DNA of 50,264 nucleotides from an uncultured Hungatella sp. (GTDB lineage: Bacteria; Bacillota; Clostridia; Lachnospirales; Lachnospiraceae). Location: NCBI GenBank assembly GCA_947066955.1, contig CAMTAF010000013.1, positions 1 to 50,264 of the forward strand, in the 5' to 3' direction. Positions 15,658 to 23,724 of the stretch are shown in pieces. A model generated the notes under the pieces. The model did no database searches, was not told the origin of the DNA, and was given only the letters and a program-made list of their open reading frames with translations. Positions within the stretch are counted from its first letter, which is position 1; each line of letters begins with the position of its first letter. The position numbers and the translations under genes are program-made.

Positions 15658-16650
15658 TTATGCACATGGGGCAGAAAGGGTATCCGCCAAATGGCACCGG
15701 ACTTTCTGACTTTCATTGATCTTCTTCAGTTCAGGGGTTTTGGTTCTGCACTCTGCCCCGGCATAGGGACACCTGGGGGCAAACCGGCACCCTTCCGGAA
15801 TCTTCCCCAGAACCGGCACGGTCCCCTTGATCTGATGGAGCTTCTCCCCCTTCTGGCTGTCCAGCCTGGGTATGGAGGCCATAAGCCCCTTTGTGTAAGG
15901 GTGGAGAGGACGGTCAAAAATATCCTCCACAAGCCCCTCCTCCACGATCTGGCCCAAGTACATCACAAGCACCCTGTGGCAGGTCTCCGCCACCACTGCT
16001 AAGTCGTGGGTGATCAGCATGACTCCCATATTCAGCTTCCGGTTCATCTCCACAATCAGATCCATGATCTGGGCCTGGATGGTCACATCCAGGGCCGTGG
16101 TGGGCTCGTCGGCTATGAGAATCTCGGGGCCGCACGCCAGAGCCACGGCAATCATCACCCTCTGGCGCATGCCTCCTGACAGCTCAAAGGGATACTGGTA
16201 AAACCGCCCTTCCGGGTCAGGAATCCCCACCAGGCGCAGCATCTCCACCGCCTTGTCCCTGGCCTCTTTTTTCGATATATTTTGATGGATCATCAGGGCT
16301 TCCATGATCTGGTTTCCCACCGTAAACACGGGGTTCAAGGAACTGAGCGCGTCCTGAAATACCATGGAAATCCTGGCTCCCCTTATTTTCTGCATCTCCT
16401 TCTGAGACAGTTCAAACAGGTTCTGGTCCTCAAGCCGGACCTGGCCGCTGTAGACAGCCAGATTTTTTTCATTGTACAGCCTGAGCACGGACTGGGAGGT
16501 AACGCTTTTTCCGCATCCCGATTCCCCCACGATCCCCAGCATCTCCCCCCGGTACACCTCAAAGGAGACCCCGTCGATGGCCTTCAAAAGCCCCCGCTCC
16601 GTCTTAAACTGTGTGCAGAGGTTCTCTACCTCCAGAATTTTCTCCGCCAT
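15658..16650 (-). CDS. Peptide ABC transporter ATP-binding protein, OppD/DppD type
   Basis: 330 residues. Walker A GIVGESGCGKSVTSQS, signature LSGGMRQRVMIAVAL, Walker B ILIADEPTTALDVT, and the C-terminal CRFAPRCPYAGAEC motif of the peptide/nickel subfamily. It pairs with the OppF-type ATPase downstream and couples to the two permeases at 16685-18567. The gaps to both neighbours are under 40 bp. Confidence 0.95.
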   Translation of the reverse strand: MAEKILEVENLCTQFKTERGLLKAIDGVSFEVYRGEMLGIVGESGCGKSVTSQSVLRLYNEKNLAVYSGQVRLEDQNLFELSQKEMQKIRGARISMVFQDALSSLNPVFTVGNQIMEALMIHQNISKKEARDKAVEMLRLVGIPDPEGRFYQYPFELSGGMRQRVMIAVALACGPEILIADEPTTALDVTIQAQIMDLIVEMNRKLNMGVMLITHDLAVVAETCHRVLVMYLGQIVEEGLVEDIFDRPLHPYTKGLMASIPRLDSQKGEKLHQIKGTVPVLGKIPEGCRFAPRCPYAGAECRTKTPELKKINESQKVRCHLADTLSAPCA

Positions 16651-16684
16651 AAACGCTCCTTCCGGCCTTCTCTTGTCACAGGCC

Positions 16685-17605
16685 TCAATTACTCATAGGG
16701 TCAATAAAATCCCTGATTCCGTCTCCCAAAAGGTTCAGTCCCAGAACCGTCAGGGCCGTAAACGCCCCCGGATACAGAACCAGCCACCAGGCCGTGTAGA
16801 TCACGCCTTTTCCTTCATTAAGAATATTTCCCCAGCTGGGCGCCGGAGCCGGAACCCCTGCCCCCAGAAAGCTTAAGGCCGCCTCCGTGATAATAGAGGA
16901 AGCAAACACGAATGTAACCTGGACGATCACTGGAGAAATAATATTGGGCGCGATATGCTTCCACAGAATTCTGGTCTTCCCGGCGCCTAAACATTTCATG
17001 GACTCAATGTAGGTCTGCTCCTTCACCACCATGGCCTGGCCTCTGGCCAGTCTGGCCATGCCCGGCACGCTCACGACCACCAGGCTGATGATCACGTTTT
17101 TAATGTCCGCTCCAAGGACAGTCATCAGAGTGATGGCCAGCAGCGTGCTGGGGATGGCCTTGAGACCGTCGCAGATTCTCATAAGGATATTGTCCGCCAC
17201 CTTGTTGGTGGTGGCGTACAGACCGATGAGAACCCCCAGAAAGCCTGTGGTGATTCCCACTAAAAAGCCCACTGTCAGGGAGATCCGGGCCCCGTAGAGA
17301 ACCCGGGCAAATACGTCCCGCCCCATGGAATCCGTGCCGAACCAGTGTTCCGCGCTGCTTCCCTTAAGTCGGTTGACCGTGTCCAGGGCCAGGGGGTCGT
17401 ACCGGCAGATCAAAGGAGCCAGAACTGCCAGCATCACCATAACCGTCACCACGGCCAGCCCGAAGACCGAGCCTCTGTTCTTCGTAAATCTCCGGATCTG
17501 GATCCGGCGCTGTTCTTTTTCCAGGCTCTTTCTCAGCTGTTCCATCTCATCCGGGCCGTCAGACACATAGGACAGCCCTATGGGGATCGCTCCTTCTCTC
17601 ATCAT
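16685..17605 (-). CDS. Peptide ABC transporter permease, OppC/DppC type
   Basis: 306 residues. The N-terminal OppC_N transmembrane segment (SVFGLAVVTVMVMLAVLAPL) is followed by GTDSMGRDVFARVLYGARIS, typical of DppC proteins, and about five further membrane helices. The EAA-type loop reads LGAGKTRILWKHIAPNI and contacts the ATPase. The start is ATG at 17605 with GGGAGGAG upstream, 17 bp after the partner permease. Confidence 0.95.
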   Translation of the reverse strand: MMREGAIPIGLSYVSDGPDEMEQLRKSLEKEQRRIQIRRFTKNRGSVFGLAVVTVMVMLAVLAPLICRYDPLALDTVNRLKGSSAEHWFGTDSMGRDVFARVLYGARISLTVGFLVGITTGFLGVLIGLYATTNKVADNILMRICDGLKAIPSTLLAITLMTVLGADIKNVIISLVVVSVPGMARLARGQAMVVKEQTYIESMKCLGAGKTRILWKHIAPNIISPVIVQVTFVFASSIITEAALSFLGAGVPAPAPSWGNILNEGKGVIYTAWWLVLYPGAFTALTVLGLNLLGDGIRDFIDPMSN

Positions 17606-17622
17606 TTTTAGACTCCTCCCTT

Positions 17623-18567
17623 CTAATTGACGCGGACCCTGGGGTCCACACAGCCATATAAAATATCAACCACCATATTCACCAGAACATTGAACACAGC
17701 GATGAGCAGAACAATGGTCTGGATCACGTAATAATCCCGCCGGCCGATGGAATTCACCATCAGCTGCCCCAGGCCGGGGATGGCGAACATGCTCTCCACC
17801 ACCGCCGCGCCCGACAAGGCCTGGATGATACTCTGGCCGAAAACCGTGATCAGGGTCACCAGCGTATTTTTTAAAGCGTGCTTTGCCATGAGAGAAAATT
17901 CCCTCACACCCTTGGCCCTGGCCATCTTGATGTAATCGCTCCCCAGAACCTCCAGCATGGAGGCCCTGGTCATCCTCATCATCAGCGCCGCGTTCATAAA
18001 GCCCAGGGCAATGGCGGGAAGGGTCAGGGATTTTAAATGAGCCCCCAGTCCTTCCTCCAGCCCCTTATACCCGGACACCGGAAACAGTCTCAGCTTCACG
18101 CCAAACAGCAGCATGAGAAACAGTCCCAGCAAAAAGCTTGGAAGAGAGATTCCTGCCAGGGAAACCGCCGTCACCGCGTGGTCCGCCGCAGAGCCCTTGT
18201 TTTTCGCCGCGATCATCCCTAAGGGAACCGCGATGCAGGCGGCGATACACAGAGAGTAGATCGCCAGGGAAATGGTGGGCTTTATATGGCTGATGATCAT
18301 GGAGGCCACGGTCTCGTTGTTTACCACGCTGACACCGAAATCTCCTCTCAGCAGGTTGCCCACCCAGATAAAATACTGTCTGGCCAGGGGCTGGTCCAGC
18401 CCCATCCTGGTCCGCAGGGCAGCGATATCCTGTTCCGTGGCCAGATCCCCCAGCATGGCTGCCGCCGGGTCGCCGGGAACCAGATGCACCAGAGAAAATA
18501 TGACTATCGAAACTACCAAAAGCACCGGCACCACCGATAAAATCCGTTTCGCTATAAATTTACTCAT
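17623..18567 (-). CDS. Peptide ABC transporter permease, OppB/DppB type
   Basis: 314 residues, six predicted membrane helices. The family start is FIAKRILSVVPVLLVVSIVI with SLVHLVPGDPA, and the coupling loop reads ARAKGVREFSLMAKHALKN. I chose the ATG at 18567 with GGAGAAAGG upstream; the frame to 18633 overlaps the end of the binding-protein gene and is not needed. It is the second gene of the operon. Confidence 0.95.
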   Translation of the reverse strand: MSKFIAKRILSVVPVLLVVSIVIFSLVHLVPGDPAAAMLGDLATEQDIAALRTRMGLDQPLARQYFIWVGNLLRGDFGVSVVNNETVASMIISHIKPTISLAIYSLCIAACIAVPLGMIAAKNKGSAADHAVTAVSLAGISLPSFLLGLFLMLLFGVKLRLFPVSGYKGLEEGLGAHLKSLTLPAIALGFMNAALMMRMTRASMLEVLGSDYIKMARAKGVREFSLMAKHALKNTLVTLITVFGQSIIQALSGAAVVESMFAIPGLGQLMVNSIGRRDYYVIQTIVLLIAVFNVLVNMVVDILYGCVDPRVRVN

Positions 18568-18577
18568 GCCTTTCTCC

Positions 18578-20182
18578 TTATTCTTTGATTCCGGCGTTGT
18601 AGAACTTTGGACCGCCGCTGTACATGTTGACACCTTCCAGATCCTTATCCCACGCGAACATTCCCATGTAATGCCCTGGGCAGATGATAGGCAGGTACTC
18701 CCAGGAATATGCCTGAAGCTCTTCCCAGCTGGCCTTGGCCTCCTCCAGGGTCACTGCCCCGGTCATCTTGCCGAACAGCTCCGCCAGCTTGGGGTCGTCG
18801 GACCAGCCCGGATAGTTGGCCCCGAAGTACAGTTTCAGAGAAGGAACCGGAACCTCGGCGAAAGAAGTGATGTACATATCAAACACCGATGGATCTTTCC
18901 TGTAATCAATAAGAGTCGCCCAGTCCACAACATTCAGCTCCACCGGGATGCCGATGGCCTCCAGCTCAGACTTCATGGCAATGGCCATTTTATCCATACC
19001 GTTTAAGTTGGCCACCAGAATCCGGAAAGGCTGGCCTGCATAGCCGTTGTCAGCCAGAATCTGTTTTGCCTTCTCCGGGTCCTTCTGGTTATAATGCTCG
19101 CTTCCCGCGTCGGTGTTCCAGAAAGGCTGGCCCGCATCCATATAGCAGGAACCCAGCTCATAGCCGCCTCCCGCGTAAGCTGTCAGAATCTCGTCGCAGT
19201 CAATCGCCGTGTTCACCGCGGTGCGGAAGTACTGTTCTGCCGCGATTCCTTCCTTGTGGTTAAAAATCAGGGCAATGGACCCTGACTGGCTTCTGGCCGT
19301 GGTCAGCTCCCCGTTGGCCTCCAGCCTTGGGTAATCATCATCCGACACGCCGAAAATACAGTCGTACTGCCCGGCCTCAATTCCCGCCGTCCCTGTGGCC
19401 TGATCCGGAACAATGTCGTATTCCAGATATTTTGTGGGAGCCCCTTTGTATCCGGCCCAGCCGTCCATGGCCTCCCCCTCGGTGCCGTAAGATACATAGT
19501 CGTCAAAGCGTTCCAGCTTCACATACTGGTCTTGTTTCCACTCCAGGAATTTGTACGGCCCTGTGCCGATGTAGTCTTTCATAAATCCGTTGTCGTCTTC
19601 ATTGGCGCAGGCCGCCGCGGTGGTGATGGCCGCAGGCTGGGCGGAGCCTGCGATCATGGCCGGGAGAAGAATCAGAGGAGCGTTTCCCACGATCCGGACC
19701 GTGGTATCGTCTACTTTCTCAAAACGGGCATCCCCCACCATGGAGCCGGCAGAGCTGAAACCCTCAATCCAGCGGTTCATGGAAGCCACCACGTCATCGG
19801 CGGTCATCTCGCTGCCGTCATGGAATTTCACCCCTGTTCTCAGCTTGAAAGAGAGGGTCTTGCTGTCGTCGCTGAATTCATAGTTCTCGCACAGCTCCGG
19901 CACTGCCTCCGCGTTGGCGTTTAAAGTCACCAGCTTCTCCCACACCGTACCGTCGCACATCTGCCTGGCGATGAGGGTGCTGTTTTTATGTAAGTCCAAA
20001 GAAGGCGACTGCTGGGTTACCGCGATGTGCAAAGTCTCTTTATAAGTTCCTCCTGCCGGATCCCCCGCCTGGGCAGATGCCGCCGGACTCTCCGGTGATG
20101 AAGCCGAATTGCCGCCGCAGCCGGTGAGGGCCATCGTGGCTGCCATAGATAAAACCGCTATCTTCAGATATATTTTCTTCAT
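18578..20182 (-). CDS. Peptide-type substrate-binding lipoprotein (SBP family 5)
   Basis: 534 residues. The lipobox LTGC (Cys22) is followed by a Ser/Ala/Pro linker, then the family-5 fold with LHIAVTQQSPSLDLHKNSTL, YEFSDDSKTLSFKLRTGVKF and HDGSEMTADDVVASMNRW. It captures the ligand at the cell surface for the permease pair encoded next. Peptides or N-acyl/aromatic amino-acid amides are plausible given the amidohydrolase in the same operon; this is inference. First gene of the operon, with its promoter at 20294-20322 and a long leader hairpin. Confidence 0.95.
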   Translation of the reverse strand: MKKIYLKIAVLSMAATMALTGCGGNSASSPESPAASAQAGDPAGGTYKETLHIAVTQQSPSLDLHKNSTLIARQMCDGTVWEKLVTLNANAEAVPELCENYEFSDDSKTLSFKLRTGVKFHDGSEMTADDVVASMNRWIEGFSSAGSMVGDARFEKVDDTTVRIVGNAPLILLPAMIAGSAQPAAITTAAACANEDDNGFMKDYIGTGPYKFLEWKQDQYVKLERFDDYVSYGTEGEAMDGWAGYKGAPTKYLEYDIVPDQATGTAGIEAGQYDCIFGVSDDDYPRLEANGELTTARSQSGSIALIFNHKEGIAAEQYFRTAVNTAIDCDEILTAYAGGGYELGSCYMDAGQPFWNTDAGSEHYNQKDPEKAKQILADNGYAGQPFRILVANLNGMDKMAIAMKSELEAIGIPVELNVVDWATLIDYRKDPSVFDMYITSFAEVPVPSLKLYFGANYPGWSDDPKLAELFGKMTGAVTLEEAKASWEELQAYSWEYLPIICPGHYMGMFAWDKDLEGVNMYSGGPKFYNAGIKE

Positions 20183-20212
20183 AACAAATCCTCCTTTTTT
20201 TGCCTTCCTCTA

Positions 20213-20273
20213 AACCAAAACATGCATACTAAGGGCAGGTACGATGCCTACGCCTTTGTATGCATGTTTGGTT
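20213..20273 (-). promoter_or_regulatory. Long hairpin in the leader of the importer operon
   Basis: AACCAAAACATGCATAC (20213-20229) pairs with GTATGCATGTTTGGTT (20258-20273), with one bulged A, and inner AAGG and AGG segments can extend the stem. It lies wholly within the 5' untranslated RNA expected from the promoter at 20294-20322. There is no U-tract after it, so it is not a simple terminator. It could be a protein-binding RNA or a DNA operator. Confidence 0.55.
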
Positions 20274-20293
20274 GCTGTTTTAGATTGGGTTTC

Positions 20294-20322
20294 AGTATAG
20301 AGGATTTTCTTAAGTCTGTCAA
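20294..20322 (-). promoter_or_regulatory. Promoter of the peptide importer operon
   Basis: Minus-strand TTGACA (20317-20322), a 17-bp spacer and TATACT (20294-20299). The leader to the ATG at 20182 is about 105 nt. A CodY-like AATTTTCTTAACATT (20452-20466, 13 of 15 consensus positions, asymmetric) lies 130 bp upstream. Confidence 0.75.
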
Positions 20323-20481
20323 CTGCGAATATTCGGTCGAAAAGTCTAAATTCCTAATAAAATAAAGTGATTGTCGCCGTTTTCCTTTGTTTCTAAACTT
20401 ATTACCCGGTTTTTAAACTTGTCTTTCCGATATTCCTGATATTTTATTCAAAATTTTCTTAACATTATAAACCCAAAAATC

Positions 20482-21357
20482 TCATTTTTCATTTACCGCG
20501 ATCCAGATCTCACAGGTGTAATCCGGGTCGCTGACCTGATCCGACGGATAGACCTCCAGCTCGATCCCCTGGCCGTACTCATATCTGCTGTTTTGCGGGA
20601 AAAATTCCGTGACGATCTGCCGATAGGTATTCACAAACGCGTCCGGCATCTTGCCCTTACAGACAAACACAACATAGGTGTGGGCAGGGATCTCCACGAT
20701 CTCCAATCCATCCTCCACCGGCCTGCCGTCGTACTCCACCCCGATGCCGTAGGGAAACTCTCCCCCCTGGGTGTCCTCGGAAAAGCATATGCCAAGGAGC
20801 CCTTTTAACCTGGGCTGCTCCGGAAAATAGCGGACAATCTTCTCTATGGAACCGTCTGACCCGCACTGGTTCCAAAACTCAGAGATAATCTCCGTGGCCT
20901 GGGGTCCCGCGGGCTTATTCACGGTCCTCCGCCTGCACACTACCTGGAAAGCCTCCAATTTTTCAATTCTGTAATCCATCACACTGCCTCCTGTTAGAAT
21001 AAGTTTGACAGAAAGTCTGGAAAAGGATCTCACATTGCTTCCGCGCCTTGCCTCTGTGGGGGATATTCCATGAAACCGGGAAAACGCCCGGGTGAAACCC
21101 TCTGGAGTGTCATATCCGTATCTCAGGGCGATATCAATGACTTTGTCGTCTGTCCGGATCAGATCAGACGCAGCCAGAGTGAGACGCCTCATCCGGATAT
21201 ACTCTCCCAGAGGAAATCCGCATATGATGCCGAACACCCTCTGAAAATGAAAGGTCGATGAGCAGGCCTCCCTGGCCACGGCCTCAAAGTCAATCTCCTC
21301 TGTCAGATGAGCCTCCACATAATCAATGGCTCTCTGAATCCCTGTGATCCATTGCAC
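20482..21357 (-). CDS. AraC-family regulator with a GyrI-like effector domain
   Basis: 291 residues. N-terminal AraC double HTH: ITGIQRAIDYVEAHLTEEID, ACSSTFHFQRVFGIICGFPL and IALRYGYDTPEGFTRAFSRF. The C-terminal GyrI-like/SOUL-type ligand domain (about 125-290) starts MDYRIEKLEAFQVVCRRRTV. Such proteins sense small hydrophobic or drug-like ligands. The GTG at 21357 is the best start, with GGGGGAG upstream; the frame to 21468 runs through a structured repeat. The target genes are unknown. Its 5' leader shares an 80-bp element with kptA. Confidence 0.9.
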   Translation of the reverse strand: MQWITGIQRAIDYVEAHLTEEIDFEAVAREACSSTFHFQRVFGIICGFPLGEYIRMRRLTLAASDLIRTDDKVIDIALRYGYDTPEGFTRAFSRFHGISPTEARRGSNVRSFSRLSVKLILTGGSVMDYRIEKLEAFQVVCRRRTVNKPAGPQATEIISEFWNQCGSDGSIEKIVRYFPEQPRLKGLLGICFSEDTQGGEFPYGIGVEYDGRPVEDGLEIVEIPAHTYVVFVCKGKMPDAFVNTYRQIVTEFFPQNSRYEYGQGIELEVYPSDQVSDPDYTCEIWIAVNEK

Positions 21358-21375
21358 GCCAACTCCCCCTTTTTG

Positions 21376-21456
21376 GTAACGGCACGCGCCGCGACCCGTC
21401 ACCTTCCAGATCGTCGGAAGGCATCCTGAAAACGCTTGCGCGTTTGCCTTCCTCCT
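21376..21456 (-). repeat. Shared 5'-leader element, copy 1 (upstream of the AraC gene)
   Basis: About 80 bp, closely similar to 49497-49576. Read on the minus strand it begins GAGGAGGAAGGCAAACGC and ends GGCGCGTGCCGTTAC, about 18 bases before the AraC start codon. GGAAGGCA pairs with TGCCTTCC and encloses AAACGC-GCAA-GCGTTT, a perfect stem with a GCAA tetraloop. In both copies the element points toward the downstream gene. Confidence 0.8.
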
Positions 21457-21472
21457 CTGCAATCTCATTCTA

Positions 21473-21497
21473 TCAGGAAACGGCTTGCGCTTCCTGA
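21473..21497 (-). terminator. Hairpin after the LysR gene
   Basis: TCAGGAA (21473-21479) pairs with TTCCTGA (21491-21497) with CG/CG extending the stem inward. It lies 14 bp past the LysR stop. No U-tract follows, so a terminator role is doubtful. Confidence 0.3.
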
Positions 21498-21511
21498 CAT
21501 TTCATGCTTTC

Positions 21512-22390
21512 CTATGTCAGCTCAAAAGGTTTCAGAAAAAGCTTTATATCCTGACCTGCTCCCGCGGAATAGATGATTCCGTAGGGGATGGTCTCCTCCA
21601 CCTTTAGGGGAACATGGTACAGGGACGGGTGTACCTCCCTCCAGCATTCCAGGCTCAGCAGAAGGCAATGATCCTCCTCGCACCGGTTAAACACTTCCAG
21701 ATCATAGTGATAGGGCACATCCACAACCGTAATCCCAAGGCTTCTCTCCTCAATCTCTCTTCGGATCCGGTCATTGACAGGGCTGTTTCCGGCCTTCTGG
21801 ATCATAAGCCTCTGTCCCCGAAGATCCTCGAAAGACAGGGCCTCTCTCCCCGCAAGCTCATGGCCCGCAGGCATGGCGACGCAGAAACGATACCGCCCCA
21901 GCTCCACAAAACGGTTGAACCTGGAGGTTCGGACAGAATCCCAGGGACCCACCATGAGATCGTACCTCTTCCCCACACCGGCAAAGGCCGCCTCTGTGGC
22001 AGAATCCTCAAAGGGCACCACCTTCAGCCTGTACTGGGGATAGCTGCCGCCAAACTCGCTCCACCGTTCCATCAGAACTTTGCACGGATACAGAGCCGAG
22101 GTGCCTACCCGGATCACGATCTGGTCGATCTTCTCCGCCTGGTACGCCCTTTTGATCGCTTCCCTGGAGTAATCCATGATCTTTCTGGCATCCTGATAGA
22201 CAGACTTTCCCGCCGCTGTCAGCGCAACGCCCTGTCTGGTGCGGATCAAAAGAGGCAGCCCAATATGGGCCTCCAGCTGGTTGATCTGCTTCATCACAGC
22301 GGTGGGGGAAATGTAGAGCTTCTCGGACGCTTTTAAAAAACTGCCCTTCTCCGCCACCACAAGGAACGTATCCAGCAAAGGGTGATACAT
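21512..22390 (-). CDS. LysR-family transcription regulator
   Basis: 292 residues. The N-terminal winged HTH is LLDTFLVVAEKGSFLKASEK followed by LYISPTAVMKQINQLEAHIG; the C-terminal substrate-binding domain starts about residue 90 (IVIRVGTSALYPCKVLMERW). It is divergent from an aldo/keto reductase gene at 22513 with 122 bp between them, the usual layout for a LysR protein and its target. A perfect dyad at 22419-22437 is the likely operator. Confidence 0.93.
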   Translation of the reverse strand: MYHPLLDTFLVVAEKGSFLKASEKLYISPTAVMKQINQLEAHIGLPLLIRTRQGVALTAAGKSVYQDARKIMDYSREAIKRAYQAEKIDQIVIRVGTSALYPCKVLMERWSEFGGSYPQYRLKVVPFEDSATEAAFAGVGKRYDLMVGPWDSVRTSRFNRFVELGRYRFCVAMPAGHELAGREALSFEDLRGQRLMIQKAGNSPVNDRIRREIEERSLGITVVDVPYHYDLEVFNRCEEDHCLLLSLECWREVHPSLYHVPLKVEETIPYGIIYSAGAGQDIKLFLKPFELT

Positions 22391-22418
22391 GAAACAGCCT
22401 CCTTTTGCTTAAACCATT

Positions 22419-22437
22419 AGTTAAAACCATTTTAACT
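22419..22437. promoter_or_regulatory. Dyad between the LysR and aldo/keto reductase genes
   Basis: AGTTAAAA-CCA-TTTTAACT is a perfect 8+8 dyad. It lies just upstream of a likely plus-strand promoter with TACAAT at 22470-22475 and a weak TTCCCT at 22447-22452. It is a good candidate LysR operator. Confidence 0.5.
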
Positions 22438-22512
22438 GACCGGCACTTCCCTGTCAAGAAAAAGTCCTTTACAATAGAGACATCAAAATTATTGTACCAG
22501 GAGGAAATCATC

Positions 22513-23517
22513 ATGAAGAAAAGAATGTTAAGGGATCTGGAGGTATCAGAGATCGGTATGGGTTGTATGGGGTTTTCCCACGGCTACGGCCAGGTGCCGG
22601 AGAAGGCGTACTCCATCCGAGCCATTGAAAAAGCCCATGATTTCGGCTGTACTCTCTTCGACACCGCTGAAACCTATGGAAGGGAAATGTTTTATCCCGG
22701 CCACAACGAGGAGCTGGTGGGAAAGGCCCTGGCGCCATTTAGAAAAGAGGTGGTTCTGGCCACAAAGTTCCACATCGGGCCGGAAGAAGGGAAAGGAAAC
22801 ACCTCCCTCTACGATACAATCCGCGGCCACTTGGACGCGTCCATGAAGAGGCTGAAAACCGACTATGTTGATCTGTACTACCTTCACAGGCTCAACGAGC
22901 AGGTCGCCTTAGAGGAGGTGGCCGACGTGATGGGAAGGCTGATCCGGCAGGGGCTGATCCGGGGATGGGGCATGTCCCAGGTCTCCAGAGATACTCTGGA
23001 AAAGGCTCACAGGATTACCCCGGTGTCCGCTGTCCAGAATCTCTATTCCATGGTGGAGAGAGATTGCGAACAGGACATCTTCCCCTTCTCCATGGAAAAC
23101 CGGATCGGCGTGGTGGCCTTCTCTCCCATTGCCAGCGGATTTCTGTCAGGAAAAGTGACAGCGGACACCAAGTTTAAGGGAGACGATGTGCGCAAATTCG
23201 TGCCCCAGCTCTCCAAGGAAAATCTGGCCGCCAACCAGCCCCTCCTGGATATTCTTGCGGACTACGCCTGCCGCAAATCCGCCACAAACGCCCAGATCTC
23301 CCTGGCCTGGATGTGCCATAAATATCCCAACGTGGTGCCCATCCCCGGGTCCAAAAACCAGGAGCGGATCCTGGAAAATCTCGGCGCGTGCAAGGTAGAA
23401 CTGACGGACCAGGAGTTCGCTTCCCTGGAAGAGGCTCTGGATGCCTGCACAATCTACGGCCACAGAGGACATGTGGAATCAGAGCAGAAGACCTTCAGCA
23501 ACAACTGGACAAAATAG
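22513..23517 (+). CDS. Aldo/keto reductase
   Basis: 334 residues, an NAD(P)H-dependent TIM-barrel oxidoreductase. It starts with VSEIGMGCMGFSHGYGQ and has catalytic Asp/Tyr in LFDTAETYG, Lys in VLATKFHIG and the cofactor segment PIPGSKNQERILENLGA. The physiological substrate is unknown. The ATG at 22513 has AGGAGG; the frame to 22405 overlaps the regulatory region and the LysR gene. It is probably controlled by the divergent LysR regulator. A repeat element begins 4 bp after its stop. Confidence 0.93.
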   Translation: MKKRMLRDLEVSEIGMGCMGFSHGYGQVPEKAYSIRAIEKAHDFGCTLFDTAETYGREMFYPGHNEELVGKALAPFRKEVVLATKFHIGPEEGKGNTSLYDTIRGHLDASMKRLKTDYVDLYYLHRLNEQVALEEVADVMGRLIRQGLIRGWGMSQVSRDTLEKAHRITPVSAVQNLYSMVERDCEQDIFPFSMENRIGVVAFSPIASGFLSGKVTADTKFKGDDVRKFVPQLSKENLAANQPLLDILADYACRKSATNAQISLAWMCHKYPNVVPIPGSKNQERILENLGACKVELTDQEFASLEEALDACTIYGHRGHVESEQKTFSNNWTK

Positions 23518-23520
23518 AGA

Positions 23521-23635
23521 TTTCCTTTCCGCCCCGTGTGCAATCGAGTAGGGGAGGTCTTTTCCCCTACTCGCCGCGCGGCCCGTGCGCCGCTTTAGCG
23601 GCAAACTTCTGCTGCACGGGCCTGCGCATAAAAAA
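23521..23635 (+). repeat. Modular GC-rich palindromic repeat, copy c
   Basis: Starts with the end of a C module (TTTCCTTTCCGCCCCGTGTG), then one A module: AATCGAGTAGGGGAGG-TCTT-TTCCCCTACTCG, a hairpin with a 10-bp stem. A variant tail follows (GCCGCTTTAGCGGC hairpin and CACGGGCCTGCGCATAAA). It ends on the U-tract of the minus-strand terminator at 23632-23669. Confidence 0.85.
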
Positions 23636-23669
23636 GCAGAACCAGCGCCGCAACGCCGATTCTGCTTTT
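23632..23669 (-). terminator. Terminator of the YhcH gene
   Basis: AAAAGCAGAA and TTCTGCTTTT arms flank a small GC-rich inner hairpin. On the minus strand the stem runs straight into TTTTTTATG, where repeat copy c begins. The plus strand also has a T-run, so it may act both ways. Confidence 0.8.
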
Positions 23670-23709
23670 GTAACAGTTCAGATGACCCTTGAACTGTTAC
23701 CTGCTTTTT
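23670..23709 (+). terminator. Terminator of the aldo/keto reductase gene
   Basis: GTAACAGTTCA (23670-23680) pairs perfectly with TGAACTGTTAC (23690-23700) over 9 nt and is followed by CTGCTTTTTC. It lies 153 bp past the reductase stop, downstream of the repeat. Confidence 0.65.
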
Positions 23710-23724
23710 CATCTTGTGAAAATT

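Noticed and set aside
20213-20273. Importer leader hairpin as a T-box or known riboswitch
   Set aside because: It lacks the T-box core and any metabolite-riboswitch signature I know, and it is a single long stem.
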